From Anthopleura xanthogrammica (Eukaryota; Cnidaria; Anthozoa; Actiniaria; Actiniidae), in NCBI GenBank assembly GCA_964019055.1, contig OZ025214.1, forward strand, positions 3,524,858 through 3,588,857: a stretch of DNA of 64,000 nucleotides, in the 5' to 3' direction. The position numbers and the translations under genes were made by a program. This document shows positions 1-12,618 of this stretch, in pieces; position 1 is the first letter of the stretch, and every line of letters begins with the position of its first letter. Below the pieces are notes generated by a model that was given only the letters and a program-made list of their open reading frames with translations, ran no database searches and had not been told where the DNA came from.

Positions 1-140
1 GCGCGAGCACTTTCAAAAATATCGCAGGTGCAGACATGATAAAGAGGCTTTTTCGGGCAGAGTCAATACTGCGCATGATCTTGCCCGAAAATGCCTCTTT
101 ATCATGTCTGTGCCTGCTGTATTTTTGAAAGCGCTCGTGC
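1..140. repeat. Foldback (MITE-like) inverted repeat at the window edge
   Basis: Bases 1-59 and 82-140 are near-perfect reverse complements (outer ends GCGCGAGCACTTTC and its partner) around a 22-base loop. With arms of about 59 bp this looks like a short palindromic non-autonomous DNA transposon. Its left end coincides with the window edge, so it may be cut. No superfamily can be assigned from the termini. Confidence 0.75.
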
Positions 141-476
141 ATCTTGAAAATGGTCTATTGTGAAATGATTTGGGTTTTGTCCAGATATTGGGTGGTTTTT
201 ACTCCCATTTTCAGTCCCAAAATTCCATTGAATATAACTATCGTTTCTTTTGAAATATGTTTATCAAACCTTCCCAACCTTCCACTCTTCAAAGAGTGGA
301 AAATAGAGGGTGAAATGGTACTATTAAAATAGTTCAATGCCTATTTCATTAGTGATGTTAGGTACAAATTAGTATTGTTTCCACCCTAATGGAGTTTAAG
401 GATATCATTTCCCAAAGATTTTTGTTTACTCTGAAGCTAAATAACTCTCGCCAAATGTCAATGTATGCTTTCATGA

Positions 477-482
477 TTTATT
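477..482 (-). other. Putative poly(A) signal of the DD3-3-like gene
   Basis: TTTATT on the plus strand is AATAAA on the minus strand, about 190 nt beyond the stop codon at 673. I saw no nearer canonical hexamer. Bases 483-672 would then be 3' UTR. Bases 141-476 show nothing else recognisable. Confidence 0.35.
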
Positions 483-672
483 TAAGTGTCATCTCCTGTT
501 TACAATGAATGATTGAACCAACTAATAACCTCGAAGTATAACTATGAATGTAGAGTGAAAATAAGCAGTTATATAATTTACGATGTGTTGAAGATATGAT
601 TCAATATATTTGAAGAATATTGCATCTCATTCTATTTTTCATATAATATTTCCATTATCTTTTGATCTTTAT

Positions 673-3600
673 CTACTGAACATACAGCCTTCCTTTCTGA
701 CTTCTGTTTGAGAAGTTGTTATTTCGGCTGCATGCATAATAGTAGGTACCCCTATTAACCTGTAGTATCATGCCTCCGTAGGAAGCAGGTGCGTTGTTCA
801 ACAAGTTGTTCATGGCTGCTTTGGTATCGGTAGATTGTCCATTACATCCATCTTTTTTCTTCAGGCATGCGTAATAACCACTGCTTGCCATACTAATGGC
901 AATATCTTCTGCGGCAGGAGCAGTCTTGTAGGGGTAGCTGGTCCAAACAGCTGCAGAATTCTTGAACAGAGTAGCTCTCTCCCAAGGTAATGGGAAGTTG
1001 TCAAGAGGGTCCTGGGTTTCAACAATGTTGTTTCGGTCAGTACCTGAAAGAAAGTTGGACCTTCATGAGAATCATTTGTTATCAATAGACCTCTACCTTG
1101 TGCATAATGTTTTCCCATTTCAGACCATGTGTCCTTCCCATGAGAAAAAGATACTTTGTTTCAGTTGTATCCATCTTCATGTGTCTTCTTATGCTCAACC
1201 ATCAAACAAAGATAGGATACTATAGCAAATGACACTTGATTTGAAAGAGGAAAGCATTAGGCTCAAGCTAAGAAGGTCTATAGGCCTCATTTACAGTTAT
1301 GAAGTTCACAGCTAGTTTTATGGAGAACTGATTGGGATGATTGAGGTATGGGTCAGGATTCTTCCCACTCTGCTTGGTCAAAACATTTCCCTTCCCTTCC
1401 CTCCTAAAAAAAGTAGAATTCATCTTCCACAATGGGCAAGAAAGTCATAGACATCCTAAAATCCCTTGCTATGACTGTTGTAAACCAATGCTGTTCACTT
1501 TTTGCTTAAGAATTAGTCAAGTTGCAGACAACATTTTGGATACTAACCAGATGTTCCTTCACCAGCATCTCCAGCCTGGCCATCACCTGCAGGGTTGCCA
1601 TTGTTGTGAGTATTGGATCCTGTCAAGATACAACAACAATATAACTGTGACTTCTGGAAATATATCCTTGTTTTAAGGGTAGGACTTATTAGTCAGTCAC
1701 TATCAAACCTGTAGCCCTCGTTCCATGATGGAATTAAAATAGACCCCTTCACAGTTCCCTGTGCCATATTTAAAGGTAGCCAGGCCTTTGCATCGAAGCT
1801 AGACAAACGGTGACCTTGCAATGGTAGAGACCTTTTTTTAACACCTTGGACAATTATTTACGTCTATCATTGCAAGCTTCCAGTTCGTCTTCAAGATGGT
1901 GCAGGGAACTGTGAAGGGGACTATTGGTTTATGCAGAGGGAAAATTGGAGATTCTGGAAAAAAACCCTCAAAGCACAGTCCGAGAGAACCTACAAGCAAC
2001 AGTTACTCTACTCACATAATATTATGATTGCAGGTCCAAGAATTGAACCCATGACCACAGTGAGAGGTGGTGCATTAGTAGCATGCATACTGCACAATGT
2101 GCAGTCTGATAAGGAAGGAATAACAAATGGAACACTTATACAAGGTAGAGTGTAGCAGTGTATTATTTACCTGTCCATTGCACATGTAGCATGTCACTTG
2201 TCTTGATTTTGAGCCTGTTAGGAATAAAGTCGTACTCGACGGCTGGATACGTTTGCACAATGTTACCTCTCTTTCCCCTCACATTCAAGTTATAGATATT
2301 TTTGTCTTCAGGTACTTTGGAAGCATCACGGCTTCGTAACTTGAACAAATGTGACCTATCCTGGAATGTACGTCCATATTGGGCAGTGTTGATGGCTAGA
2401 CGAAGTGGTTGCATTCCAGCGCCAACATCGACTACTGGATTTTGTTGGATTGGGGAGATCTTCATTGCCGCTCTGCATAACAGACAAGCAACAATGAGGT
2501 ACTGAATTACAGTCTTTATGATACACTGTCATTTTGATCCAAGTCTTTTTAATCCACATACAAACACATTCAATCCAGAATACTGCAGAAAGTGGAAGCT
2601 GGTTCAACTTTTTGTGCAGCAAAAAAAATGAAAAATTAATGTAGTGCAAAGCAATGTCAACATGAAATTTGTTCATGCAATATTTTTTTTGTGAGACAAG
2701 TTGCATGAGAAACGGTATATTTGTGTGACGCAGCCTTTAGTGACAGTCCACGATTATGCAATTTTACTTACAGGTTCTGGTTTGAAGAAGCATCAGTATT
2801 CCATGGATCATAGTCATCTGTTGAGATGTTATACCTAAAAGAGTGATTGATTCAACAGATAAACAAGGGAACTGGATGGAATCTGAGAATTTGTGTTCAA
2901 GCCTACCTTATCCTCAGAATACATCTCTGATCTTTACCAGATGGGAAGCTTGGAAGGGTCCATGTATAGTTCAGTGGAACACCCTCTCTGCCATTACCAA
3001 GGTGGTTGACACGTGTCCATCCAGCCTGCTTGCAGTCTGGCTTAGGCAATCTTACCAAGCACTCCTTATTAACCTTACCATGTCGTCGTCCAAAGAAAAA
3101 TGGTGCCCCCTTGGATTTGCATGTTTTCTCATCATAGGGAGCTGTCTCTAGATAGTTGTCAAATTCTAGCCAGTTTCCACCATTGTCTACGCACTCCTTC
3201 TGGTTATTATACTTGGACCAGTGCTTCGCTTCACCTCCAGAATACTTTTCAATACACTCGCCTGTGTATTTCAAAATGATTGAAAGTAAGAATAATGGAC
3301 ATACACCAGCATTACAGAAAGGGGGAGCACATTTTAAAGTAGGGGGGCTAGTATGAAAATTAGAGGGGAGAAGTAGGGAAAGTTTAAAAGACTAGAAGTA
3401 TGCAAAAGGGTTAAAAAATGTAGGTTCGGCATCGCTGTAATAGATAACTTACACATTGTCATGGGCAATACGATAAATAGGTTTCCAAGGCTGAAAATAA
3501 TGGTTGCTCAAAAGCCAGAATAATCAACATGTGACCAGGCAATGTGACCATCAACTGGCATAAGAGGCATTTTGCTGGACAAGTGCCAGTTTTGGCCAGA

Positions 3601-5503
3601 CATTGTCTGTTGATTGGCCATTATTTTTAGCTTTGGGTTTCATTGTTATTTTATAATGCTTCACGTTACTAATACTGCCCATGTTGTACCTTTAGGTTTG
3701 ACATTAAAGCTCTGTGCTTTGTAGTAGTTACATCTGGCTGGATCTGTTGTGAGGATAGCGATATCTTTCCAGTCTGTTGGGTGCCAGTATGGGTAATAGT
3801 CACGCTCCTCAGGACACTCATAACCACGCCTTGTGCCTGCAGGGTTCTGGCGGGTGTAGATGCTCTGATCACCTTTGAGTTTTTGGTCAGCAGTGAAAAG
3901 ACCTACAAACAACCCAATGGAATACATGTTAGTAGGAAGGTAATATTGCATTTGTTAGGCTTAGAACATTATTTTATTTCACTGGATGTCATTTACTGTC
4001 TCATGCAGAACATTAATAGCTGAATTCCAAGTTTTTAATAGCATTCTTTCTGGTTGAAAAATTCTTTCTTTGAATCTCATTATCTGTTCCAAATGGTGAA
4101 CCAACACAGACCACTATGTGCTATCAACCAGAAAGAATGCTATAAACTTGGGATCAGCTGCGAGATGACATCTAGTGATACCAAGTGACAGTTGTAGACC
4201 CCTACAGAAATTCTGCAAATACAATAAATATATAATTTTATATTTTTGCTTTTGAGTTTCATACCTTTGTTCCTGTTTCGTTGCCTGCATTTGTCATACC
4301 ACTCCCATGATTCAAATAACACCCTGTTATTATCGACATTACCATTTCTGCGTGCTTCATACTGTGCTTTTGTTTCTGCAGATCCCTTCTTGTTAGCAGT
4401 ATAAGCCTGGGTATTGGTATTCGCACCATTCCTCATTGTGAATTTGGTTCGGGTCTTGACATCTTCTTGGCACATATACTGTAGTACAACCTGACAGTTC
4501 ATCTTATGTGGGTCGTCCTTTTCGTTTCCACCACAGCCGTGCTGATTGGTCCATTCCATTGTCAGGTATGTCTTACCAGAACTTTTTCTGCTGCTTTGGA
4601 AATATGCCTACGAGTATGAATTGGATTATGAGATACAAATGATAGGAGCAGAAGGCATGATTTTTTTTTTTCACATAAGTATAACAAATTTCATAAATAT
4701 TCCTGGATATGTGAATTTAAATTTAAGTAATTTATGTGGATTTTCTTCAAATTTTTTTATAGAGAATGACATTGGTGAAGATTATAAATTTTTAAAAAAC
4801 TTTGTAACTTCTTACTACCCCCCCCCCCCCCCCCTCCCCCACTGTTACCCATGTCAGACCCCCCACTGGTAAAAGATGAAATACAATTCACAAAACTCAG
4901 GTTAAAAGAAAATTTTGTATATAAAAATATCTCCATGACAGGAATATTTTACCATATTGTATTGTCCGTCCTCGTTCTTGAAGGCTTTATCCGTCTTATC
5001 ACCAACATTATATCCACCACGATTATTGTTCTGCATAACAATAACAAAAACAAACACTAAGCATTGTGCAATGACTAGCATCACATCTAAAAGTATTACA
5101 ATTTGTTAACACTTTCAAAAATCCTCGAATATTTGTGACAATGTTTTAGTTAATATTCAAAGTTTTACATTTTTTTTTATATCGAAACTTAAAAGTGACT
5201 TTGATAAAACTTTTAATGTAGAATAGATTTCACACAAATCGTAATGATTTTCAAAGTTATATAATACAGTAAATACTTTGGTACATTCTCGCATAAGTAA
5301 ATAGTTTGTTCGTGGTTGAGAGCACTCAAACTATAGTCTGTCAAAGTTCATACCTGAGAATCGAAAGCTCTGTTGGCATTTTTCCTGTTGGCACTTTTTT
5401 CGTTGAGTCGGTTGTTTGATCCTCTCGGGTTATGGAAATAGACATCTGCTACGGTGACAGCTACCAAAGTAGCTAACATCGCGACACACAATGCACCCTT
5501 CAT
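673..5503 (-). CDS. DD3-3-like: DD3-3-like secreted protein, complete nine-exon gene (636 aa)
   Basis: Coding exons in transcript order are 5354-5503, 4953-5030, 4265-4571, 3690-3902, 2907-3261, 2772-2834, 2171-2472, 1548-1619 and 673-1043. All have GT/AG borders and matching phases, and they sum to 1911 nt (636 codons plus TAG). The protein starts with a signal peptide (residues 1-19, hydrophobic core ending VTVA). It then shows marks I recall from the DD3-3 family: HNPRGSNNR near residue 24, EWTNQHGCG at 82-90, NWLEFDNYLE at about 279, NISTDDYDPWN at about 370, GNPAGDGQAGDAGEG at about 497, and a C-terminal YYACSRNNNFSNRSQKG. DD3-3 was described in Dictyostelium as a cAMP-responsive gene, and homologues occur in cnidarians and other invertebrates. 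Its molecular role is unknown. The protein is cysteine-rich with no membrane segment after the signal peptide, so it is probably extracellular. The exon 3 acceptor at 4572-4573 was chosen because it is the only nearby AG that keeps phase. The family call is from memory of motifs, not from a search. Confidence 0.9.
1739..1924. repeat. MITE in the intron between exons 7 and 8 of the DD3-3-like gene
   Basis: Left arm ATAGACCCCTTCACAGTTCC at 1739 pairs with GGAACTGTGAAGGGGACTAT ending at 1924. The arms continue imperfectly for about 60 bp. It is a non-coding foldback element. Its AGACCCCTT terminus recurs in the element at 47951-48080. Confidence 0.7.
1930..2110 (-). mobile_element. Possible tRNA-derived SINE fragment
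   Basis: Read on the minus strand, the stretch contains GGTTCAATTC, close to the pol III B box. It is followed by a segment with GTAGGTTCTCTC and GGGTTTTTTCCAGAATCTCC, which resembles the central domain seen in many invertebrate SINEs. No clear A box or tail is visible, so it may be a decayed copy. Confidence 0.35.
4027..4151. repeat. Inverted repeat in intron 3 of the DD3-3-like gene
   Basis: CATTCTTTCTGGTTGA near 4042-4057 pairs with TCAACCAGAAAGAATG at 4124-4139, and pairing extends outward to CCAAG/CTTGG for about 28-31 bp per arm. The loop is about 66 bp. It is a miniature foldback element or intronic hairpin lying just downstream of exon 4 in genomic coordinates. Confidence 0.65.
4818..4840. 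repeat. Poly-C tract in intron 2 of the DD3-3-like gene
   Basis: A run of 17 C followed by T and five more C lies between exons 2 and 3. It is a simple mononucleotide repeat whose length is likely variable. Confidence 0.9.
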
Positions 5504-5704
5504 TCTAGACACAAACCAAAAATATACTGCTAATATACTAACAACACTATATACAATAGAGAGAACACTTAAAATACAGAATGAGAGAGATTTTTAGTTA
5601 CTTTAAACTCATTTTCCGTATCAGCAAGGGAGCCTTGCACAACTGTCACGGGTTATAATACATTTCTGTTATCGTTCTCCAAATATGGAGAAGCTAGGAT
5701 TTGG

Positions 5705-5745
5705 GTATTACTTCCGGTATAGCTAATTTTATACATTACGTCACT
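5705..5745 (-). promoter_or_regulatory. Upstream ETS-like and CRE-like sites of the DD3-3-like gene
   Basis: On the minus strand ACCGGAAGT (about 5711-5719) matches the ETS consensus, and TGACGTAA (5736-5743) matches a CRE/ATF half-palindrome. They lie about 210-240 bp upstream of the start codon, a plausible proximal promoter position. The motif matches are seen directly. Function is inferred. Confidence 0.4.
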
Positions 5746-6138
5746 CGCTAAAGAGCCGCTAAAAGGATCAAATTTGAGTAAAAGAAACCAAATATTTGTG
5801 AGAAAAACCCATTCAAAGACTATTTATACATCATGTACTTGAGAAATATGGTCTTTTTTTTGTGAATATTTACTTAGCTACTTGTAAAAAATTGCAAATT
5901 GAAAACGCGCTTTTCAGTTAATTTTCAGTTATTTGTTTCCGTAGAAATCAAAGTGATTTCATGGCTATTAAATTTGTTTCTGCAGGTTTTTGATACGCTC
6001 TATACATCATTTACTACATATTATAACACGTAGAACTGCTATATAACAAACTAAATTATTAAGTTAAAGTAAAACATTTTAATTAAAACAGATTTGTACT
6101 ATTCAAGCAGTGCAGATTTTGAATCGGCGTACCCCAGT

Positions 6139-6342
6139 AAAGGCCCGTTAACACTGGCGATTTTTGAAAACATAAAAAATTTCGTCTTATGATTCTAAAG
6201 AGACATTTTCCCAGGTAATCTTGGTGTCCTGAATTGAACTTCACAAGTTAATTCTTTACCATATTTGACTATGACCAAAATCCGATCGCCGCAAAAATCG
6301 CATCAAAAATCGCATCAAAAATCGCTAGCGTAAACGGATCTT
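6139..6342. repeat. MITE-like foldback element with internal 12-bp tandem
   Basis: The left end AAGGCCCGTTAACACTGGCG, continuing into ATTTTTGA, pairs imperfectly with the right end TCAAAAATCGCTAGCGTAAA, continuing into CGGATCTT. Just inside the right arm, the 12-mer CGCATCAAAAAT is repeated two to three times (about 6290-6325). It is non-coding. Confidence 0.6.
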
Positions 6343-7854
6343 AGTGAAAGTTAAAAGTGTTCATTAATCTATCCAATTAACCCACTGAGGGCGGTAACTT
6401 TACAAACTTTACAAGCCTTTTCCTCTTGCGTCATTGCTTCAGGATGCAGTTAAAGAGAGATCGTCTTTGCGTTTTGCTCAAAATATATGCTGCATAGTTC
6501 CAAATACAATTTTGATATTCTCCAGAATCCACACATAAACCCAGGCGATCGGATCTAACATTTATGTCGAGATCAATTCAAAACTGTTCGTACTTACCTC
6601 GGCTTGTGGTCTTCGTAGAGCAAGCCAAGTTCCTCCCAGGTTGGATCTGTAAACTCAAATGAACTGGTTCAAAGTAAATGAGCTCTTTTAATGTAACGCT
6701 TTTGTTACAAGAATGTACATGCTGGTCTCTGATTGGATAATGGAGTTAAACAGTTTTAAAACTCGTAAATTTGGGTGGGAAGGTCCATTAACACTAGAAA
6801 AGCTGTTCAAATGTTTCAATGGAGTCTTTGCGAGGTGCTAATTATGATGTTATGTGATAAAAACTATTTGAATGACAATCAAAGTGTAATTTTCGAAACC
6901 ATTTTTATTAGTAGTACTTCAACTTTTTTAGGATCGACATTTCAGCCTGCTCTCAAGGGAAAATACAGAGTAAAAATTTGTTTCACCTGCTCAGTTAGTT
7001 ACGAAACAACCCTTAAAGTTTTTTCCGTAGCGTACAAGCGCTTAAGATAATTTAGAATGAGTTGTACCCGTATATTTACATAGAAAAAAACCTATTGTAA
7101 GATTTCAATAGTCATTTAAGCTGAGATATATTGATAAATGTTTTGGTATACAAACAAACACAATCTACGTTTTTTTGTTGTTGAGATATTAAGTATTTTT
7201 TCACGTAACAATGAGAAATAATTACCCTTTATTGACCCGCTGTACACCTATCAATAGGCTTTTTATGTTTTACTTGCAAAACTATATTTGTATTGTTATT
7301 GCTTTGTATAATTTTCGAAAGTACTCAACTGAAGTATGAAGGACCTCGAAAGATATTTTTCTCATATAGGGTGCAGTATCTTCTTTAATTAACCTCGTCG
7401 GGTTGTTTTCTTGCACCTCAGTGGAACATTTCCACTTAATAACTATAATATATATTTTGTAAGTCTAATTTTTTGTCTGTGTGGAAAAATACAAACCTTT
7501 TTTGAGAGTTGTGTAAGGGAAAGAAATCTAAGAAAAAAATAAAAAGACTTATTATCTATTTTATTTCAAATATTTTTTATTACTAGAAATGTGAAAATTT
7601 GTGAAAAATGGGCAGCAATAAATTGGCGTTTCTTGTGCGCACGTCGTTAAACCATGCCACACCATATTGACATTGTTGGATAATTCTTAGCTTTGATGAA
7701 CAATAGACCACATTAAAAATTCGAGTTTTCTTTGTAATGTGATGGGAGACAAGTACCCTGCCCACAGATGGCTTTTACTGAAATACAAATTAAAGCTTCT
7801 CTTGCTGGAATATTATTCTAATATCAAGGTACCTGTTTTTATTGCAGTGGTTTG

Positions 7855-7883
7855 CCCCCCCCCCCCCCCCCCCCCCGCCCCCC
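7855..7883. repeat. Poly-C tract
   Basis: A run of 22 C, one G, then six C lies about 480 bp before the satellite begins. It is a simple repeat and a likely weak point for sequencing and assembly. Confidence 0.9.
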
Positions 7884-8515
7884 GGTATTGATCGATAAAT
7901 CAAAGATGAGTGGAAAACATATTGTTATTGATGAATTACTGGTCATTTCCTCGTAGATATTTCAATAAAGAACCCAGTAAAAAGTAGATCTACAATAAGA
8001 TAATAGATATATGTTTTGAGAAGAAAGATATCGCAGCCATCAAGACGACAGTCAGTCCACTGCGCGCTTCGTCGTCGACCTCGGCCGCCTTTGTGCTAGT
8101 CCAAGATTAAATCTTTTATGAAGACTTTAATTTTCTTGACATTCAGACCAGGATTGGCGCTAATAAATAAACTGACAAATATGAAAAATGTTACTTTGTT
8201 ACTTTTGTTCAAAGTGACCAAACAAAAGTGTTCTGTTCGATTGCGGCGTTTCATTACCTGTTTGCTACTTTTTCTTTACTCCTGATATAGGGAGGAGGGT
8301 ACACCTAAATTTTTTTTATATCAGTCAAACCGTATTTAGCATGTGCACACTTCATCATTTTCCTGTACATTCTTGTACATCAATCCAATCCATCTTGTGT
8401 ACATTCTTATTCCTATGTATTCATCCAATCCATCTCGTGTACATTCTTATTCCTATGCGTTCATCCAATCCATCTGTGTACATTCTTATTCCTATGCGTT
8501 CATCCAATCCATCTC

Positions 8516-11500
8516 GTGTACATTCTTATTCAGCTATGCGTTAATCCAATCCATCTCGTGTACATTCTTATTCCTATGCGTTCATCCAATCCATCTCGTG
8601 TACATTCTTATTCCTATGCGTTCATCCAATCCATCTCGTGTACATTCTTATTCAGCTATGCGTTCATCCAATCCATCTCGTGTACATTCTTATTCCTATG
8701 TATTCATCCAATCCATCTCATGTACATTCTTATTCCTATGTATTCATCCAATCCATCTCATGTACATTCTTATTCAGCTATGCGTTCATCCAATCCATCT
8801 CGTGTACATTCTTATTCCTATGCGTTCATCCAATCCATCTCATGTACATTCTTATTCAGCTATGCTTTCATCCAATCCATCTCGTGTACATTCTTATTCC
8901 TATGCGTTCATCCAATCTATCTCATGTACATTCTTATTCTTATCCATTCATCCAATCCATCTCATGTACATTCTTATTCTTATCCATTCATCCAATCCAT
9001 CTCGTGTACATTCTTATTCTTATCCATTCATCCAATCCATCTCGTGTACATTCTTATTCAGTTATGCGTTCATCCAATCCATCTCGTGTACATTCTTATT
9101 CTTATCCATTCATCCAATCCATCTCATGTACATTCTTATTCCTATGCGTTCATCCAATCCATCTCGTGTACATTCTTATTCTTATCCATTCATCCAATCC
9201 ATCTCGTGTACATTCTTATTCCTATGCGTTCATCCAATCCATCTCATGTACATTCTTATTCAGCTATGCGTTCATCCAATCAATCTGGTGTACATTCTTA
9301 TTCCTATGCGTTTATCCAATCCATCTCGTGTACATTCTTATTCCTATTCGTTCATCCAATCCATCTCGTGTACATTCTTATTCCTATGCGTTTATCCAAT
9401 CCATCTCGTGTACATTCTTATTCCTATGCGTTCATCCAATCCATCTCGTGTAAATTCTTATTCCTATGCGTTCATCCAATCTATCTCATGTACATTCTTA
9501 TTCCTATGTATTCATCCAATCCATCTCATGTACATTCTTATTCCTATGCGTTCATCCAATCCATCTCGTGTACATTCTTATTCAGCTATGCGTTCATCCA
9601 ATCCATCTCGTGTACATTCTTATTCAGCTATGCGTTCATCCAATCCATCTCGTGTACATTCTTATTCCTATGCGTTTATCCAATCCATCTCGTGTACATT
9701 CTTATTCCTATTCGTTCATCCAATCCATCTCGTTTACATTCTTATTCCTATGCGTTTATCCAATCCATCTCGTGTACATTCTTATTCCTATGCGTTCATC
9801 CAATCCATCTCGTGTACATTCTTATTCAGCTATGCGTTCATCCAATCCATCTCGTGTACATTCTTATTCCTATGCGTTTATCCAATCCATCTCGTTTACA
9901 TTCTTATTCTTATCCATTCATCCAATCCATCTCATGTACATTCTTATTCCTATGCGTTCATCCAATCCATCTCGTGTACATTCTTATTCCTATGCGTTCA
10001 TTCAATCCATCTCACGGACATTCTTATTCCTATGTATTCATCCAATCCATCTCGTGTACATTCTTATTCTTATCCATTCATCCAATCCATCTCGTGTACA
10101 TTCTTATTCCTATGCGTTCATCCAATCCATCTCATGTACATTCTTATTCCTATGCGTTCATCCAATCCATCTCGTGTACATTCTTATTCAACTATGCGTT
10201 CATCCAATCCATCTCGTGTACATTCTTATTCCTATGTATTCATCCAATCCATCTCGTGTACATTCTTATTCCTATAAATTCATCCAATCCATCTCGTGTA
10301 CATTCTTATTCCTATGCGTTTATCCAATCCATCTCATGTACATTCTTATTCCTATGCGTTCATCCAATCCATCTCATGTACATTCTTATTCCTATGCGTT
10401 TATCCAATCCATCTCGTGTACATTCTTATTCCTATTCGTTCATCCAATCCATCTCATGTACATTCTTATTCCTATGCGTTCATCCAATCCATCTCATGTA
10501 CATTCTTATTCAGCTATGCTTTCATCCAATCCATCTCGTGTACATTCTTATTCCTATGCGTTCATCCAATCTATCTCATGTACATTCTTATTCTTATCCA
10601 TTCATCCAATCCATCTCGTGTACATTCTTATTCCTATGCGTTCATCCAATCCATCTCGTGTACATTCTTATTCAGCTATGCGTTCATCCAATCCATCTCG
10701 TGTACATTCTTATTCTTATCCATTCATCCAATCCATCTCGTGTACATTCTTATTCCTATGCGTTCATCCAATCCATCTCGTGTACATTCTTATTCCTATG
10801 CGTTCATCCAATCCATCTGTGTACATTCTTATTCCTATGCGTTCATCCAATCCATCTCGTGTACATTCTTATTCAGCTATGCGTTAATCCAATCCATCTC
10901 GTGTACATTCTTATTCCTATGCGTTCATCCAATCCATCTCGTGTACATTCTTATTCCTATGCGTTCATCCAATCCATCTCGTGTACATTCTTATTCAGCT
11001 ATGCGTTCATCCAATCCATCTCGTGTACATTCTTATTCCTATGTATTCATCCAATCCATCTCATGTACATTCTTATTCCTATGTATTCATCCAATCCATC
11101 TCATGTACATTCTTATTCAGCTATGCGTTCATCCAATCCATCTCGTGTACATTCTTATTCCTATGCGTTCATCCAATCCATCTCATGTACATTCTTATTC
11201 AGCTATGCTTTCATCCAATCCATCTCGTGTACATTCTTATTCCTATGCTTTCATCCAATCTATCTCATGTACATTCTTATTCTTATCCATTCATCCAATC
11301 CATCTCATGTACATTCTTATTCTTATCCATTCATCCAATCCATCTCGTGTACATTCTTATTCTTATCCATTCATCCAATCCATCTCGTGTACATTCTTAT
11401 TCAGTTATGCGTTCATCCAATCCATCTCGTGTACATTCTTATTCTTATCCATTCATCCAATCCATCTCATGTACATTCTTAATCCTATGCGTTCATCCAA

Positions 11501-12618
11501 TCCATCTCGTGTACATTCTTATTCTTATCCATTCATCCAATCCATCTCGTGTACATTCTTATTCCTATGCGTTCATCCAATCCATCTCATGTACATTCTT
11601 ATTCAGCTATGCGTTCATCCAATCCATCTGGTGTACATTCTTATTCCTATGCGTTTATCCAATCCATCTCGTGTACATTCTTATTCCTATTCGTTCATCC
11701 AATCCATCTCGTGTACATTCTTATTCCTATGCGTTTATCCAATCCATCTCGTGTACATTCTTATTCCTATGCGTTCATCCAATCCATCTCGTGTAAATTC
11801 TTATTCCTATGCGTTCATCCAATCTATCTCATGTACATTCTTATTCCTATGTATTCATCCAATCCATCTCATGTACATTCTTATTCCTATGCGTTCATCC
11901 AATCCATCTCGTGTACATTCTTATTCAGCTATGCGTTCATCCAATCCATCTCGTGTACATTCTTATTCAGCTATGCGTTCATCCAATCCATCTCGTGTAC
12001 ATTCTTATTCCTATGCGTTTATCCAATCCATCTCGTGTACATTCTTATTCCTATTCGTTCATCCAATCCATCTCGTTTACATTCTTATTCCTATGCGTTT
12101 ATCCAATCCATCTCGTGTACATTCTTATTCCTATGCGTTCATCCAATCCATCTCGTGTACATTCTTATTCAGCTATGCGTTCATCCAATCCATCTCGTGT
12201 ACATTCTTATTCCTATGCGTTTATCCAATCCATCTCGTTTACATTCTTATTCTTATCCATTCATCCAATCCATCTCATGCACATTCTTATTCCTATGCGT
12301 TCATCCAATCCATCTCGTGTACATTCTTATTCCTATGCGTTCATTTAATCCATCTCACGGACATTCTTATTCCTATGTATTCATCCAATCCATCTCGTGT
12401 ACATTCTTATTCTTATCCATTCATCCAATCCATCTCGTGTACATTCTTATTCCTATGCGTTCATCCAATCCATCTCATGTACATTCTTATTCCTATGCGT
12501 TCATCCAATCCATCTCGTGTACATTCTTATTCAACTATGCGTTCATCCAATCCATCTCGTGTACATTCTTATTCCTATGTATTCATCCAATCCATCTCGT
12601 GTACATTCTTATTCCTAT
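8516..12618 (+). repeat. Higher-order repeat pair, offset 2343 bp
   Basis: Units from about 8516-10275 recur at about 10859-12618. Shared rare variants prove the register: GCGTTAATCC at 8538 and 10881, GTGTAAATTC near 9449 and 11792, and CACGGACATTC near 10013 and 12356. A few substitutions separate the copies; for example TTCATTCAATCC becomes TTCATTTAATCC in the second copy. Confidence 0.85.

Larger units (their letters stand above)
5746..8362. other. Intergenic spacer between the DD3-3-like gene and the satellite
   Basis: This is AT-rich DNA with no convincing gene. It contains a foldback element (6139-6342) and a poly-C run (7855-7883). The longest plus-strand ORF (91 codons at 6775) has no recognisable motif, no splice-supported neighbours and ordinary AT-rich composition, so it is not called. 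Confidence 0.7.

Noticed and set aside
2843..3356. Plus-strand ORFs opposite the DD3-3-like exons
   Set aside because: They are antisense shadows of exons whose minus-strand frame is supported by splice phases and family motifs.
4572..4605. Alternative acceptors (CAGCAG) for DD3-3-like exon 3
   Set aside because: Joining there shifts phase and meets a TAA; the AAG acceptor at 4572-4573 keeps the frame with exon 2.
6775..7050. 91-codon plus-strand ORF in the left spacer
   Set aside because: No recognisable motif, AT-rich random-like composition, and no promoter or splice support.
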